Positions 23,930 through 35,645 of a stretch of DNA of 64,000 nt are shown here, piece by piece. This DNA is from Planococcus citri. Taxonomy: Eukaryota; Arthropoda; Insecta; Hemiptera; Pseudococcidae. The stretch's first letter is position 1, and each line of letters opens with the position of its first letter. Position numbers and translations under genes: made by a program. The stretch lies in contig NC_088681.1 in the NCBI RefSeq assembly GCF_950023065.1, positions 12,338,001-12,402,000 of the forward strand. Direction: 5' to 3'. The notes below the pieces were generated by a model. That model was not told the DNA's origin and did not search any database. It saw only the letters and a list, made by a program, of their open reading frames with translations.

Positions 23930-25960
23930 AATTCTGACCCTGGGGGTTTCCATTTAGCCCCGAGAAGTGGGTTGAAATTTGAAATCAGTACCTTAGAAAA
24001 TCCTAACGAAGCACAGTTCCTCGAATTTTTCAATTTTTTTTTTTTAAATTTGAGGTGCTTGTATCGAAAATTTAGGTTCAAAATTGAAATCAGCACCTCA
24101 AAAACCCATGTAAACGAGAGGTCACACGAATTTTTCAATTTTTTTTTTAAATTTGGGAGCTTATAGTAAGCGTTAGGCAGGTTGTATCAAATTTGGAAAC
24201 CTATTGTTAGCCCCAGGAGGCTTGAATCAAAAAAGTCAGTCCAAATTCAAAATTAGCACCTCAAAAGCCCTAGTAGGTAAACGATAGGTCACACGAATTT
24301 TTCATTTTTAAAAAAAAATTTGAAAACCTATTGTGAGCCCTAGGAAGCTTGTATCAAAAAAATGAGTTCAAAACCGAAATCAGCATCTCGAGAAACCAAG
24401 TAAATCATAGGTCACACGATTTTTTCAAGTTTTTGAAATTTGGAACTCATTTTGAGCCTTAGGAGGCTTGAACTGGAAAAATGAGTCAAAATTCAAAATT
24501 TGCACCTCAAAAACCCAAGCAAACCATAGGTCACACGAATCTTTCAATTTTTTTAAAAATGTGAACCTTTTATGAGCCTGGAGGGGGAGGGAGAGGCTTG
24601 AATCGAAAAAGTGAGTTCAAATTCAAAATCAGGACCTCATAAACCCAAACAAACCATAGGTCACACGAATTTTTCATTTAAAAAAATGAACCTATTGTGA
24701 GTTTGGGGGGAGAGGGGGGGCTTGAATCAAAAAAGTGAGTCCAAATTCAAAATTTTCACCTCAAAATCCCAAGCAAACCATAGGTCACACGATTTTTTAA
24801 TTTTTTTAAAAATTCGAACCTTTTATGATGCTGGAGGGGGAGGGGGAGGCTTGAATCGAAAAAGTGAGCTCAAATTCAAAATCAGGACCTCATAAACCCA
24901 AGAAAACCATAGGTCACACGAATTTTTCATTTAAAAAAAATATTTGAACCTATTGTGAGCTTGGAGGGAGAGGGGGAGGCTTGAATCGAAAAAGCGAGTT
25001 CAAATTCAAGATTAGCACCTCATAAACCCAAGCAAACCATAGGTCACACGAATTTTTCAAGTTATTGAAATTTGGAACTCATTTTGAGCCTCAGGAGACT
25101 TGAATCGAAAAAGTGAGCTCAAATTCAAAATTAGCATCTCAAAAACCCAAGCAAACCATAGGTCACACGAATCTTTTAATTTTTTTGAAATCTTGAACTT
25201 ATCGTGAGCCTGGAGGGGGGAGGCTTGCATCAAAAAAGTGATTCCAAATTCAAAATGTGTACCTCAAAAACCCAAACAAATCATGGGTCACACGAATTTT
25301 TTAATTTTTTTGAAATTTGGAACTTATTGTGAGCTTGGATTGGTGGGAGAGGCCTGAATCAGAAAAGTACGTCCAAATTCGAACTTAGCACCTCAAATAC
25401 CCAAACAAATCATAGGTCACACAAATTTTTCAATTTTTTTTTGAAATCTTAAACTTATTGTGAGCCTGGAGGGGGGAAGGCTTGAATCGAAAAAGTGAGT
25501 TCGAATTCAAAATTAGCACCTCAAAAACCCAAGCAAATCATAGGTCACACGAATTTTTCAATTTTTTTGAAATTTTGAACCTAACGCGAGCTTAGGGGGG
25601 GGGGTTTGAATCGAAAAAGTACATACCTCCATATTCAAAATTAGCACCTCAAAACCCCAAGCAAACCATTGCTCACACAGATTTTTCATTTTTTTAAAAA
25701 TTTGAACCTATTGTGAGCCTGGAGGCGGGGAGGGGGAGGCTTGAATCGAAAAAGTGAGTTCAAATTCGAAATTAGCACCTCAAAAACCCAAGCAAATCAT
25801 AGGTCACTTGAATTTTTTTAATTTTTTTGAAATTTGGAACCTATCGTGAGCTTTGGGGCGGGGGAGGGGGCTTGAATCGAAAACGTACCTTCAAATTCAA
25901 AATTAGCACTTCAAGAACTCAAGCAAACCGTTGGTTCCACGAATTTTTCATTCGTTTTGA
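23930..25960. repeat. ~125-bp satellite array (about 15 units)
   Basis: The marker AGGTCACACGA occurs at 24119, 24286, 24409, 24528, 24658, 24782, 24911, 25041, 25160, 25285 (variant), 25414 and 25542, with degenerate copies near 25670, 25801 and 25931. Spacing is mostly 119-132 bases. Each unit reads roughly GCACCTCAAAAACCCAAGC, AAACCATAGGTCACACG, a T-rich stretch, TTGTGAGCCTGGAGG with a variable G run, then CTTGAATCGAAAAAGTGAG. Length differences come mainly from the T and G runs. Confidence 0.88.
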
Positions 25961-27771
25961 AATTAATTGAAACTTTTCTTGTGAACGAAAATAGTTTTTT
26001 TTTTTTCAAATTTTCAATTCGTAGCACCTGGGTTTAGCATACATTTGACAGTTGAGCTTTAGCATAAAAATTCAACTTTGAACTTTCAAAAATTTTTCAA
26101 ATACGATTTTGGCTCAACTTTTAAAAGACTTATGGTGCTGCAATTGCGCACATTTTTTTTACAAGTTCCCTTCTGTAGTCTAGTCTGAATAAGCACTATC
26201 ATTTCCATATCATCTTTCCAGGAAAGTTGCGGTTCTTACCAAAATTTATGCTGATAAGTGATAATGCATCTAAAATTTTATTAATTTACTCGTTGTCATG
26301 CTACATATTGTCCTTTACTCATTAATTATACAAGATCGTGATAAAACATATCAGCCAAACACGTGCATACGTAAATGTATGCAGATGCACCTCTCTACCT
26401 ACGCGTACCTACCTTCAATTCAACACAGTTTAATGCTCACTTGCACACTCAAACACAACCGCCAGAGCACCCCTGGCTCACCTCTCCTCCATTATGCCCC
26501 TTTATACTTCAAAATACCGAGCTCAATTCAATTTCTTTTCATTTTACGTACAATATCTAGACCAGTATACCTACTCGTATTTATAGGGGGGTTTTTAGAC
26601 ACAGATAGATAGGCACCTAGCTGATACTTTTCAGTGCAAAATTTCATTTACCTTTTGTATTAGGTCCACTTAATTAATAATGATTAATGAGCCGCGCACT
26701 CGAGTAAAATAACGTGTACGATTGATTTTTACGTACCCCTGCGTACCTCTACCTACCTATATAATATAGAAAAGTAAACCGCGATAAGGAAGGAGAAGAG
26801 TTATGTCCTGTGCTGTCTGCTGTGTGTCTATGTTGTATTTGTATTTTGTAAATGTACATTAGATAGGTACAAGTTCTCCTTTTTGCTTTGGTCAGCATCA
26901 CCATCATCGCGTCAAAGTTTGTAAAATTATACTCAAAATGTTTCGCATCCGAGTACTACATACTTCACTTCGCTTTGTGAATAAAAACTTTTCGTCGAGT
27001 TTATACGTATTATAGACTACAAAGTATAAGTATTACTAGTACAACTATACGTTGAATTTTGTAATGAAATTCTCCTCGGCGTAATACCTACCTACCAGTA
27101 TACTATAACGAGATGTTTATCGTGGCTGGTGAAATTTATTTCTCAAGTCGCGAAATGTCAAAAAAGACGAACAATTTCGCGTTGAGACGTTTATAGAATT
27201 TCCAAGCAGTTGCAGGTGAAGTGAAAACTTGGGTAAAATTTCAAAAACATTGTGATAAGGATACGAAACAAATTAATGATTTGGTTCCAGGTCAAAAAAT
27301 TTATTATTTTTTTGAAAATGAAAGAAGGAGCATGAGAGGGCTCTGAGGGGTCATCTGAAACAAAAGTGGATATTCGGACTCAGCAGCTTCGGAAACCTAT
27401 CAAACTACGCATCACACGTGATTAAACATTTTTCTGAGCATTGACCGTGATCAGGCCAAGGTTCATTGATGGAGAAGAGAGGGGGAAGGGGGTCCAAAGA
27501 GGTCGGGTCGAAAAAATGCCCCGAAATTCGAACTCAACGCCTTCAAATCATAAGCAATCGATATGTCAGTTCATTTTTGGAATTTTTTTGATTTTTTTTT
27601 CAAAATTGGGGCTCTTTGAGAGATGCTGAAATCTTACTTAAAATAGGTTTTGAACTTGATACATTAAAAGTTCAATTTTGAGCTTTCCTGGTCTTTAAGG
27701 GTTAAAGTGAATTTTTCAAAATTCAATTTCAAAATTGTGCCATGCATGACATTTTTGGATATAGTCCGGCA
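25961..27771. other. Intergenic with two solitary satellite-core remnants
   Basis: Mostly unique AT-rich sequence. Near 27371-27420 and 27520-27570 lie single diverged copies of the satellite core (ACTCAGCAGCTTCGGAAACC followed by CATCACACG; AACTCAACGCCTTCAAATC followed by GATATGTCAG). No gene seen. Confidence 0.45.
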
Positions 27772-29821
27772 TATGACAATAGGAGTAATTGCACCCCCCC
27801 CCCGCCGATCCTCCGGGACAACATTTTTCTTAATGGGGACATCCTAAGGAACATTTTAATGCAAAGTTGCCAAAAAAAAGTTGGCCTTACTTACAAAATG
27901 GCGGCCATTTTGATTGACAGGTCAGCCGAAATCGCAGATTTTGCGTTTTAACATAGGACTTGCACAAACTTTTTCAAACTTTACAAAGGTAGATCGAAAG
28001 ATCATGCAAAAATTTATCATCTGTCCAAATTTCAAGTGCTAAAGTGCGTTTTTCGATTTTTTGTGAATTTTTTAAAATCGAATTTAGGCCAAAAATGAGG
28101 GAAAAAATCAAAATTTTACCAAATTGACCAAGAAAGCTGAAATTTGGGATATACCCTATTTTCGACATGCCAAATCGACTGGAAACGGTTTCAACCCGTT
28201 TTGAGCAGTTCTGGAGCCTCCAGAAGATTTTTGAAACTCGAAATTCCCACAAAATTCCATCAAATTGGAGATGTAAAGCTAAAATTCATTCTAAAAACTA
28301 CTTTCAATACGCTACGAAGTACTACAGGTGAATTTCAAGTCGTTTTGGAGGCTCCAGCGACTTTTTGAAAATTCTTGAAACCTCCATTAGATTTTTGAAT
28401 CTTTTAAATTTTCACAAAATTACATCAAATGGAGATGGAAAGCTGAAATTTACTCTACACTCCAATTTTAACACCCTCGGAAGACGACTTTTGGTGGGTT
28501 CAAGTAATTTTAGGGCCACCAGCGACTTTTTTTGAAAATTACTGGAGCCTCTAGCAGATTTTTGGAACTTTAAATTTTCACAAAATTTCATCAAATGGAG
28601 ATGGAAAGCTGAAATTTATTCCACACTTCAATTTTAACACCCTCTGAAGACGATTTCAGGTGGGTTCAAGTCATTTTAGGCCTCCAGCGACTTTTTTGAA
28701 AATTACTGGAGCCTCCAGTAGATTTTTGAAACTTGAAATTTCCCCAACATTAATTTATCAAATGGAGTTTGCAAGCTGAAATTTACTTCGCAGACTACAT
28801 GGTGGTTTCAAATGGTTTTGAAACTTCCAGCTACTTTTAGGAAATTTCAATTTTCCAAAAAAAACGTCATACAACCTTTCAAAAAGTTGCTGGAGGCTCC
28901 AAAAAGACTTGAAATTCACCAGCAGTCAACTTCGTAGCGTATTGAAATTAGTGTGCAGAATGAATTTCGACTCTCCATCTTGGTTTGATAACATTTTGGG
29001 GAAATTTCAAGTTTCAAAAATCTACTGGAGGCTCCAGTAATTTTCAAAAAAGTCGTTGAAGGCTCTAAAATGACTTGAAATCCACCAGAAGTCGTTTTCA
29101 GAGGGTGTTAAAATTGGAGTGTAGAGTAAATTTCAGCTTTCCATCTCTATTTGATGAAATTTTGTGAAAATTTAAAGTTTCAAAAATCTACTGGAGGCTT
29201 CAGGAATTTTCAAAAAGTCACTGGAGGCTCGAGGCTCCAAAACAACTTGAAATTCACCTGCAGTACTTCGTAGCGTATTGAAACTAGTTTTTAGAATGGA
29301 TTTTAGCTTTACAACTCCAATTTGATGGAATTTTGTGGGAATTTCGAGTTTCAAAAATCTGCTGGAGGCTCCAGAACTGCTCAAAACGGGTTGAAACCGT
29401 TTCCAATCGATTTGGCATGACGAAAATAGGGTATATCCCAAATTTCAGCTTTCTTGGTCAATTTAGTAAAATTTTGATTTTTTCCCCTCATTTTTGGCCT
29501 AAATTCGATTTTAAAAAATTCACCAAAAATCGAAAAACGCACTTTAGCACTTGAAATTTGGACAGGTGATAAATTTTTGCGTGATCTTTCGATCTACCTT
29601 TGTAAAGTTTGAAAAAGTTTGTGCAAGTCCTATGTTAAAACGCAAAATTTGCGATTTCGGCTGATCTGTCAATCAAAATGGCCGCCATTTTGTAAGTAAG
29701 GCCAACTTTTTTTTTGGCAACTTTGCATTAAAATGTTCCTTAGGATGTCCCTTTTAAGAAAAATGTTGTCCCGGAGGATCGGGGGGGGGTGCAATTACTC
29801 CTATTGTCACATGCCGGACTA
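27772..29821. mobile_element. Foldback element B, 2.05 kb, arms of about 1 kb
   Basis: The ends TAGTCCGGCATATGACAATA and its near reverse complement (ending at 29821) are followed inward on both sides by a C or G tract. Next come a CCTAAGGAACATTTTAATGC segment, AAAATGGCGGCCATTTT, and then several ~160-bp tandem units with CTGGAGCCTCCAG cores. The left arm matches the reverse complement of the right arm almost base for base over long stretches, meeting near 28810-28890. Both ends lie beside TA, consistent with a TA target duplication, though ATA is also possible. No protein-coding capacity is visible. Confidence 0.88.
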
Positions 29822-31040
29822 ATACCCTCCCTTTCTGGGTCTCTTAATCACCCTCTTCACTCCCCCCCCCCTCCATCCATTCTCTCCACTCAATATTCCA
29901 AAACGAGTCGTATTATGGAGTTCGTTTTACTCGATTACATAATTTCCATTCAAGTTCGAAGTGTTACAGATGTTTTATCGGACACCCTGTATACACGTTT
30001 AACAACTCGTACGCGTAAATTGAACTCTTTTTTTTAATTACCGTCGAATTGAACCGAGTTATGCGGAAATATTTGATCGGAAAACGGTGAAAATACGAAA
30101 CACGCGACGTGAATTGAACAGCCTCTCAGAGGTACTTATATATACCTTATACACAGGTATAAATTTAAATAGTAACGAGGTAATTGATGTTAAATGGCTT
30201 CTTAAACGCGCCGTCGTGTTTAACAATGATCGTGTACTTACATTAATACCTCTATGTAATAATATAGGTAAGATAATTTAGCACGTTTTATATTCATCGA
30301 ATACTATAGTCGATTCCCCCTCCCTCTTACTCCGATTTTGAGCAGGCAGACAAATACACCTCTGACTATAGGTAGGTACCTATCTGGTTGTTAAACATTT
30401 TAAAAAGTTATACGTGCATGAAAATGTATATTTAGCACGAGCATCGCAAGCGGTACACAGGCGAATGTTTCATTGAAATACATCCAGAGAGATGGAGGAG
30501 ATGGGTAAAGAACAGAAAACAGAAAATAGAAAAAAAAAAGGTATCAACGAAGACAGAAAATATTAGTTATGAATAAATAAACGTCGTAGTAGGTATACCT
30601 ACTTGAACGTTGCATATAAAAGACTCGGTAATTTTTTTACTATCAAACGGCGAATTTTTTTTTTTCAAACTTTGAATAGACTCCAAGGTAGAAAGATATA
30701 TAGAGGTGAACTCGCGACGTGATTAAAATGTTTCTTATTCGTCGATTCATTATTCTTCTTAATATTGGATCCGGTATGTACACGCGGTAGCGCTATATTA
30801 AAACAATGTCGGTTCCTAAATAGTAAATAATCTGCTCGTACCAAGTGCCAGGGCACATGGTCACACTGAAATTCGAATGAGATTTCGCATCCTCTTTTAA
30901 GAAATTACTTCCTAATTGAAACGATATCGGTTATCACTGATACTATGTGATTAATTCGGTCACCACCACGTTATGTAGAGTACCTAGCCGGTATTCGCGG
31001 CGGCCATGTTTTTTACTATGCTTAATTTTATTTTTCAATA
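29822..31040. other. Non-coding region upstream of the Ser/Thr-rich exon
   Basis: No recognised gene. Near its right end (30990-31010) is a short GC-rich CGCGGCGGCCATG patch. TTTTTCAATAG at 31031-31041 is a plausible splice acceptor just before the ATG of the following exon, so part of this stretch may be 5' UTR and intron. Confidence 0.35.
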
Positions 31041-31043
31041 GTC

Positions 31044-32413
31044 ATGATTGGTTTTTATTTTTGGTACATAGTCAGCTGCAATATACTCGTACAGTTTAGT
31101 GGTTTGAATTTAATCTACGTCTTGATTCCGGGTTGTGGAACGGCCGCCATTGCTGGTAAAGAAGATGCCTACGAATACCCCGAAGAGAATACCGATCTAG
31201 AGACTTTTTCACCCGAAGTGACCGATCCTATTGCGGAAGATTTATTCGACGAAGCGACCGAAGGAGTTGAAGAGGTCAGTGCTTTTGATGATATCAGTCC
31301 AGTGTCTGCTGAAAGTGAAGATACGAATGGTGGTTCTGATGTGGGGAATTCGTTGATATCGGAGGTAACAACCCCATTGACGTTTGTATCAGAGCAGCCA
31401 GACAATAGTTCAGTAGCGATAACGGAGACTAGTGATGTGGCAACCAGTTCCGAAACTTCCACTAACTGCTCTGATGCAGCAACAAAGTCGAGTGATATCC
31501 CCACTTTTGCGGTAGAGACGGAGGCAACCCCACTACCAACGTTTGTATCGGAACAAAGGAACAATAGCTCGGAGGTAGCAACGAAGACTAGTGATGAGAT
31601 AACAACCACTAACTGCTCTGATGCGTCAACGAAGTTGAATGATATCCCCACTGAAGCTATAGAGACAGAAGCAACCACACTGCCAACGTTTGTATCGGAA
31701 CAAACGAACAATAGTTTCGATTTAGAAGTGATAACAACCTCTGAAACATCCACTAGCTGCTCTAATGTGTCAACCAAGTTACCCGATCTTCCCACTGAAC
31801 CAATAACTGAGGAGACGACTCCATCACCACCACCAATTTTATCAAAACAGATAAACGAAAATAGTTCTGTGACAAACAACGATCTTTGTACCGACTCGAT
31901 AACCAATTCGAGTGATTCTTATACCATCAACTCAACTACACAGCTAATTGCTGCAAACGATCAAATTGATAATACTAATTCAGAATCTACGACTCCACAG
32001 ACACAAGCGTTGGTTTCAGAACAAACGAGCCAAATTACCGAACTGATGAAAAACTCGAATGAATCTATAATCAACAACGCTACTGAATTCGAACAAATCG
32101 TTGAAACTTCTTCGAAACCGATCAGCTCTCCAGAGGATATTGTTTCTTCATCAAAAAAACTCAATGAGACTCAAAATGTCGTAGAAATATCAACCGAACC
32201 TGGGATGCTCAATTCCTCGACACCCAAATTATCAACGAATAATTCTTTGGAACGTTTATACGATGAACTAGGTGAGACTCGAAGTACATTTTCACCTATA
32301 TACGAAGAAGGATATCATGATCCTGAGAAAGCACCGACTAGATATGGCCAGGCAGAGGAATATATTATGACTACCAACTGGAATTATGTCTCAGATTACA
32401 CAATCGGTGTGAG
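31044..32413 (+). CDS. Ser/Thr-rich repetitive secreted or surface protein, large 5' exon
   Basis: I do not recognise the family. The ATG at 31044 is the first in frame after a stop at 31023. Residues 1-37 are hydrophobic (IGFYFWYIV, then LNLIYVLIP), compatible with a signal peptide or anchor. Residues 39-100 are acidic. Residues 109-330 hold about five imperfect repeats of 49-58 residues marked by FVSEQ or its variants (114, 167, 216, 265, 323), rich in Ser, Thr and N-glycosylation sequons (NSS, NCS), a mucin-like composition. The tail (403-457) is less repetitive and rich in Tyr and Glu. The apparent stop TAA at 32415 lies inside a strong donor, GAG then GTAAGT at 32414. The exon therefore most likely ends in phase 2 at 32413 and the protein continues in an exon I could not find. 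The long open frame on the opposite strand is a composition by-product. Confidence 0.65.
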
Positions 32414-34909
32414 GTAAGTGATTTTGGATTTATTTATACACCTATATTTATAATTATTTTTGATGAAACCAGAACCAGAAGTTTGTTGTGAGTTGGTGAG
32501 TGAACAGGATTACCAACAAACCTTTCTCTAAATGTGTATGGGTTCGAGTACAATCTTAGATGAGATTTCAAGTTTATGAGTGACGATTGTTGAACACTTA
32601 TCTCGAATTATGAATTGAATATTTAATCATCCAGGCAAAATATATAGTATTATGCGTCACAAAATTAGCCAAACTGTTACTTGAACACAATGTATTATTC
32701 ACAAAGGCCACAAAAAGATGTATCTGGGTGAAATGCTGTTGAGTCAGTTTTATTTAAGGCAAAAAGTAGGTAAGGTTACTTACTCAATTTATTGGCATCT
32801 TTGAATTATTTTCTTACCTAGGCAAGTTTTGAAAATTTATATTTTATTTCAAATTCCAATCCGCAATATTGAATTGACTAATACCTACGGCTACATCATT
32901 GTTATGCGATTACAGAATCAAATTACCCTTTCTTTTCTTACACTTACAAGAGTCACATTGGTCGCTATTTTTAATTTATCAAGTAGGGTTTTTTACTGTT
33001 TGAAGAAAGAAATACCAATTTCATAACAATTGGATGTTGATCAACCGATCAGAATAATATGTAATGTTTTTTTAATTGCAAAATTTTCTAGGAATGCTGC
33101 TTGTGATGAAATTCTTTAGAAAAAATTGCCTCATTTGTCTTTTGAAAGAGCCATTTGTGGTTTTATAATTTCAAATTACGTAATATTCCTTAAGATGCAT
33201 TTCATAAAGGATATTGATTCTTTCGGAGAGTGAGATGATTTTTGCAGTGTTTTTGAAAAATCGTTCATTATTGGTCTTGAACTAAAGAATTTTCAATCTC
33301 CCCTCCCCTCACCCCTTCTTCAAATGGGCTTAATTTTCGTGAAAAATAAAAATTTAGAATTTTCCAAATAATTTAATGCAAGATATCTTCTTAGGGCATA
33401 AAATGACCAAGTCTTAAACTCGAAGTTGACAAAATTTCTGATTTTTTTTCTTCAAAATTTAGGTCTCTCATAAAATAGATAACTTTTTCAGATGAAAAGG
33501 TCACTGAACCTGAGAATTGTTATGCTATGGTGCTCTCTTATCAACAAAATGCTGTTGACTCAATTTATTGCTCGTTTTAGGAAATTTCACTCTTTTTCAT
33601 TAAAAAAAAAAAAACTGAAAAAATTAGAAAAAAACAGACTTATAAAATTTGCAAAGTGTTGGAAAAAATTATATATTATATTTCATCAAAAATGTAGATT
33701 CAAGAGGGAAATTATCGTTAAAAAAACAAGTTATTCAACAAACTTGAAACTGAAGTTATGTTTTTGATTTACAAAAATTTGGTAAGTATATTTTTGCTCT
33801 TGGCGTTTTTTCAAAGAATAATTTTTGTAAGCTTCTAAATTTTACAGTTGGTTTTATGTGTGTTTGTGTTAGTGGGGTGGGGTGGGGGGAAGGGGGGTTC
33901 ATTAATGAGCAAAAATGAAATTTTTTTGGTATTTTTATGGGTTCCAAATTACGACTAAATTTGATCAAATTTCACTAAAAAAGGGAAGCTTAGTTCAAAT
34001 TTAGTTTTATTTTTCAAATTAGGACTCTCTCATGGGGTACTTTGGAGCAAAATTTTCAAATCAGAAATTTCCTTAAGCAGGAAAAAAAATCTAAAAAATC
34101 GATCAGGGAGATGAAACTTGGCAAATATGTACAATTGAGAAAATATTTATTGGACAAATTTAAGCTTTGCAAATCAGTTTTTCTAGTTATAAATAATTTT
34201 TTTTTTGTGACTCGTCGATTTTTGAAAAAACAGTTCTTAAAAACTTTTCATTTTTTGAATTTTGAAAAATTTAATTTTGACTGTTAAAACCCCCAAAAAT
34301 GTCGTTTACAGGTATCAATTCAATTTTTCTAGCATTTTGAGACCCACTGTCTATTGATTTTCATTTATTTTTCTGTAAAGTTGTCTGGATGAAAGATTCC
34401 CTAAAAAAATTTTTAAAAAATGAAATTGAAATTCCTAAAAAAAATAGATATCAAAATTCATCATTGATTTTTTTCTGCATTTGCTCGGAAATCTTAAAAA
34501 ATATATAGACCAGAACTTTGAATTTTGCTGCTGAGAACCTTAAATTTTTTTGTTCAGATGGTAAACAATTTTGATGTGACGTCGAGCGATAAAAATTTGA
34601 AAGAGCATCCAAAAATACTTCATTAAGAAAAATAATTATTAAGAGTCAAATTTTCATTTTTGATTATGGAGAATTTTTGTATGTCCAGATTTCCAGATTT
34701 GGTTTACTTTCAACAAAAAAAAAAAAAAAAAAAAAAGAAAGAAAAACAAAATTCTAATAAGTTTAGATGGCTTCTGTGGCTACCCCCTCTCCTTCCCAAC
34801 TGATGAATGTATGGTGGTTTCAAACCATTATGGAGGCTCCAGTGGATTTTTGGATATTCTGGTTCTATTATAATAGGGAAGGGACCGAAAAAAATTCAGT
34901 ACGATGTGA
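32414..34909. other. Probable intron and/or intergenic sequence
   Basis: It begins with the donor of the preceding exon. AT-rich, with no convincing following exon. At about 34810-34860 there is an isolated fragment of the foldback family (GTGGTTTCAAACCATTATGG, then GGCTCCAGTGGATTTTTGG). Confidence 0.4.
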
Positions 34910-35645
34910 AAATTCTTATCAAATTTTCTGGTTCAAATTTGGTTCAAATTTTCTGTTTGAAATTTGGTTCAAATTTTCTGGTTGAAATTGGTTCAAATTT
35001 TCTGGTTCAAAATTGGTTCAAATTTTCTGGTTCAAAATTGGTTCAAATTTTCTGGTTCAAAATTGGTTCAAATTTTCTGGTTCAAAATTGGTTCAAATTT
35101 TCTGGTTGAAATTTAATTCAAATTTTCTGGTTCAAATTTAATTCAAATTTTCTGGTTCAAATTTGGTTCAAATTTGGTTCAAATTTTCTGGTTCAAATTC
35201 AATTCAAATTTTCTGGTTGAAATTTGGTTCAATTTTCTGGTTGAAATTTGGTTCAATTTTCTGGTTGAAATTTGGTTCAGATTTTCTGGTTGAAATTTGG
35301 TTCAAATTTTGTGGTTGAAATTTAGTTGAAATTTTCTGGTTCAAATTTGGTTCAAATTTTTTGGTTAAAATGTGGATTTTATTTTCTGGTAAAAATTTGG
35401 ATCAAATTTTCTGGTTGAAATTTAGTTGAAATTTTCTGGTTCAAATTTGGTTCAAATTTTTTGGTTAAAATGTGGATTTTATTTTCTGGTAAAAATTTGG
35501 ATCAAATTTTCTGGTAAAAATTTAGATTAAATTTTGTGGTAAAAATTGGATTCAAATTTTGTGGTAAAAATTGGGATCAAATTTTCTGCTAAAAATTTGC
35601 ATTTAATGTTCTGTTAAAAATTTAGATTTAATTTTCTGGTAATCT
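34910..35645. repeat. TTCTGGTTCAAATTTGG tandem array
   Basis: The unit of roughly 20-25 bp (TTTTCTGGTTCAAAATTGG) repeats about 30 times, with drift from GGTTCAAA through GGTTGAAA to GGTAAAAA left to right. A local duplication of about 83 bp (35325-35405 resembled by 35408-35490) lies inside. Open frames through it encode short Asn/Phe/Trp repeats of no apparent meaning. Confidence 0.85.

Noticed and set aside
24119..25931. CRISPR-like regular repeats
   Set aside because: The units are tandem satellite monomers with no spacers of constant length, in eukaryotic DNA.
31169..31906. 245-codon open frame opposite the Ser/Thr-rich exon
   Set aside because: Its own composition (Val/Ser-rich repeats) is the mirror of the sense repeats; codons such as GAA, ACA and TCA leave the other strand open. 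The sense strand has the signal peptide-like start and the splice donor.
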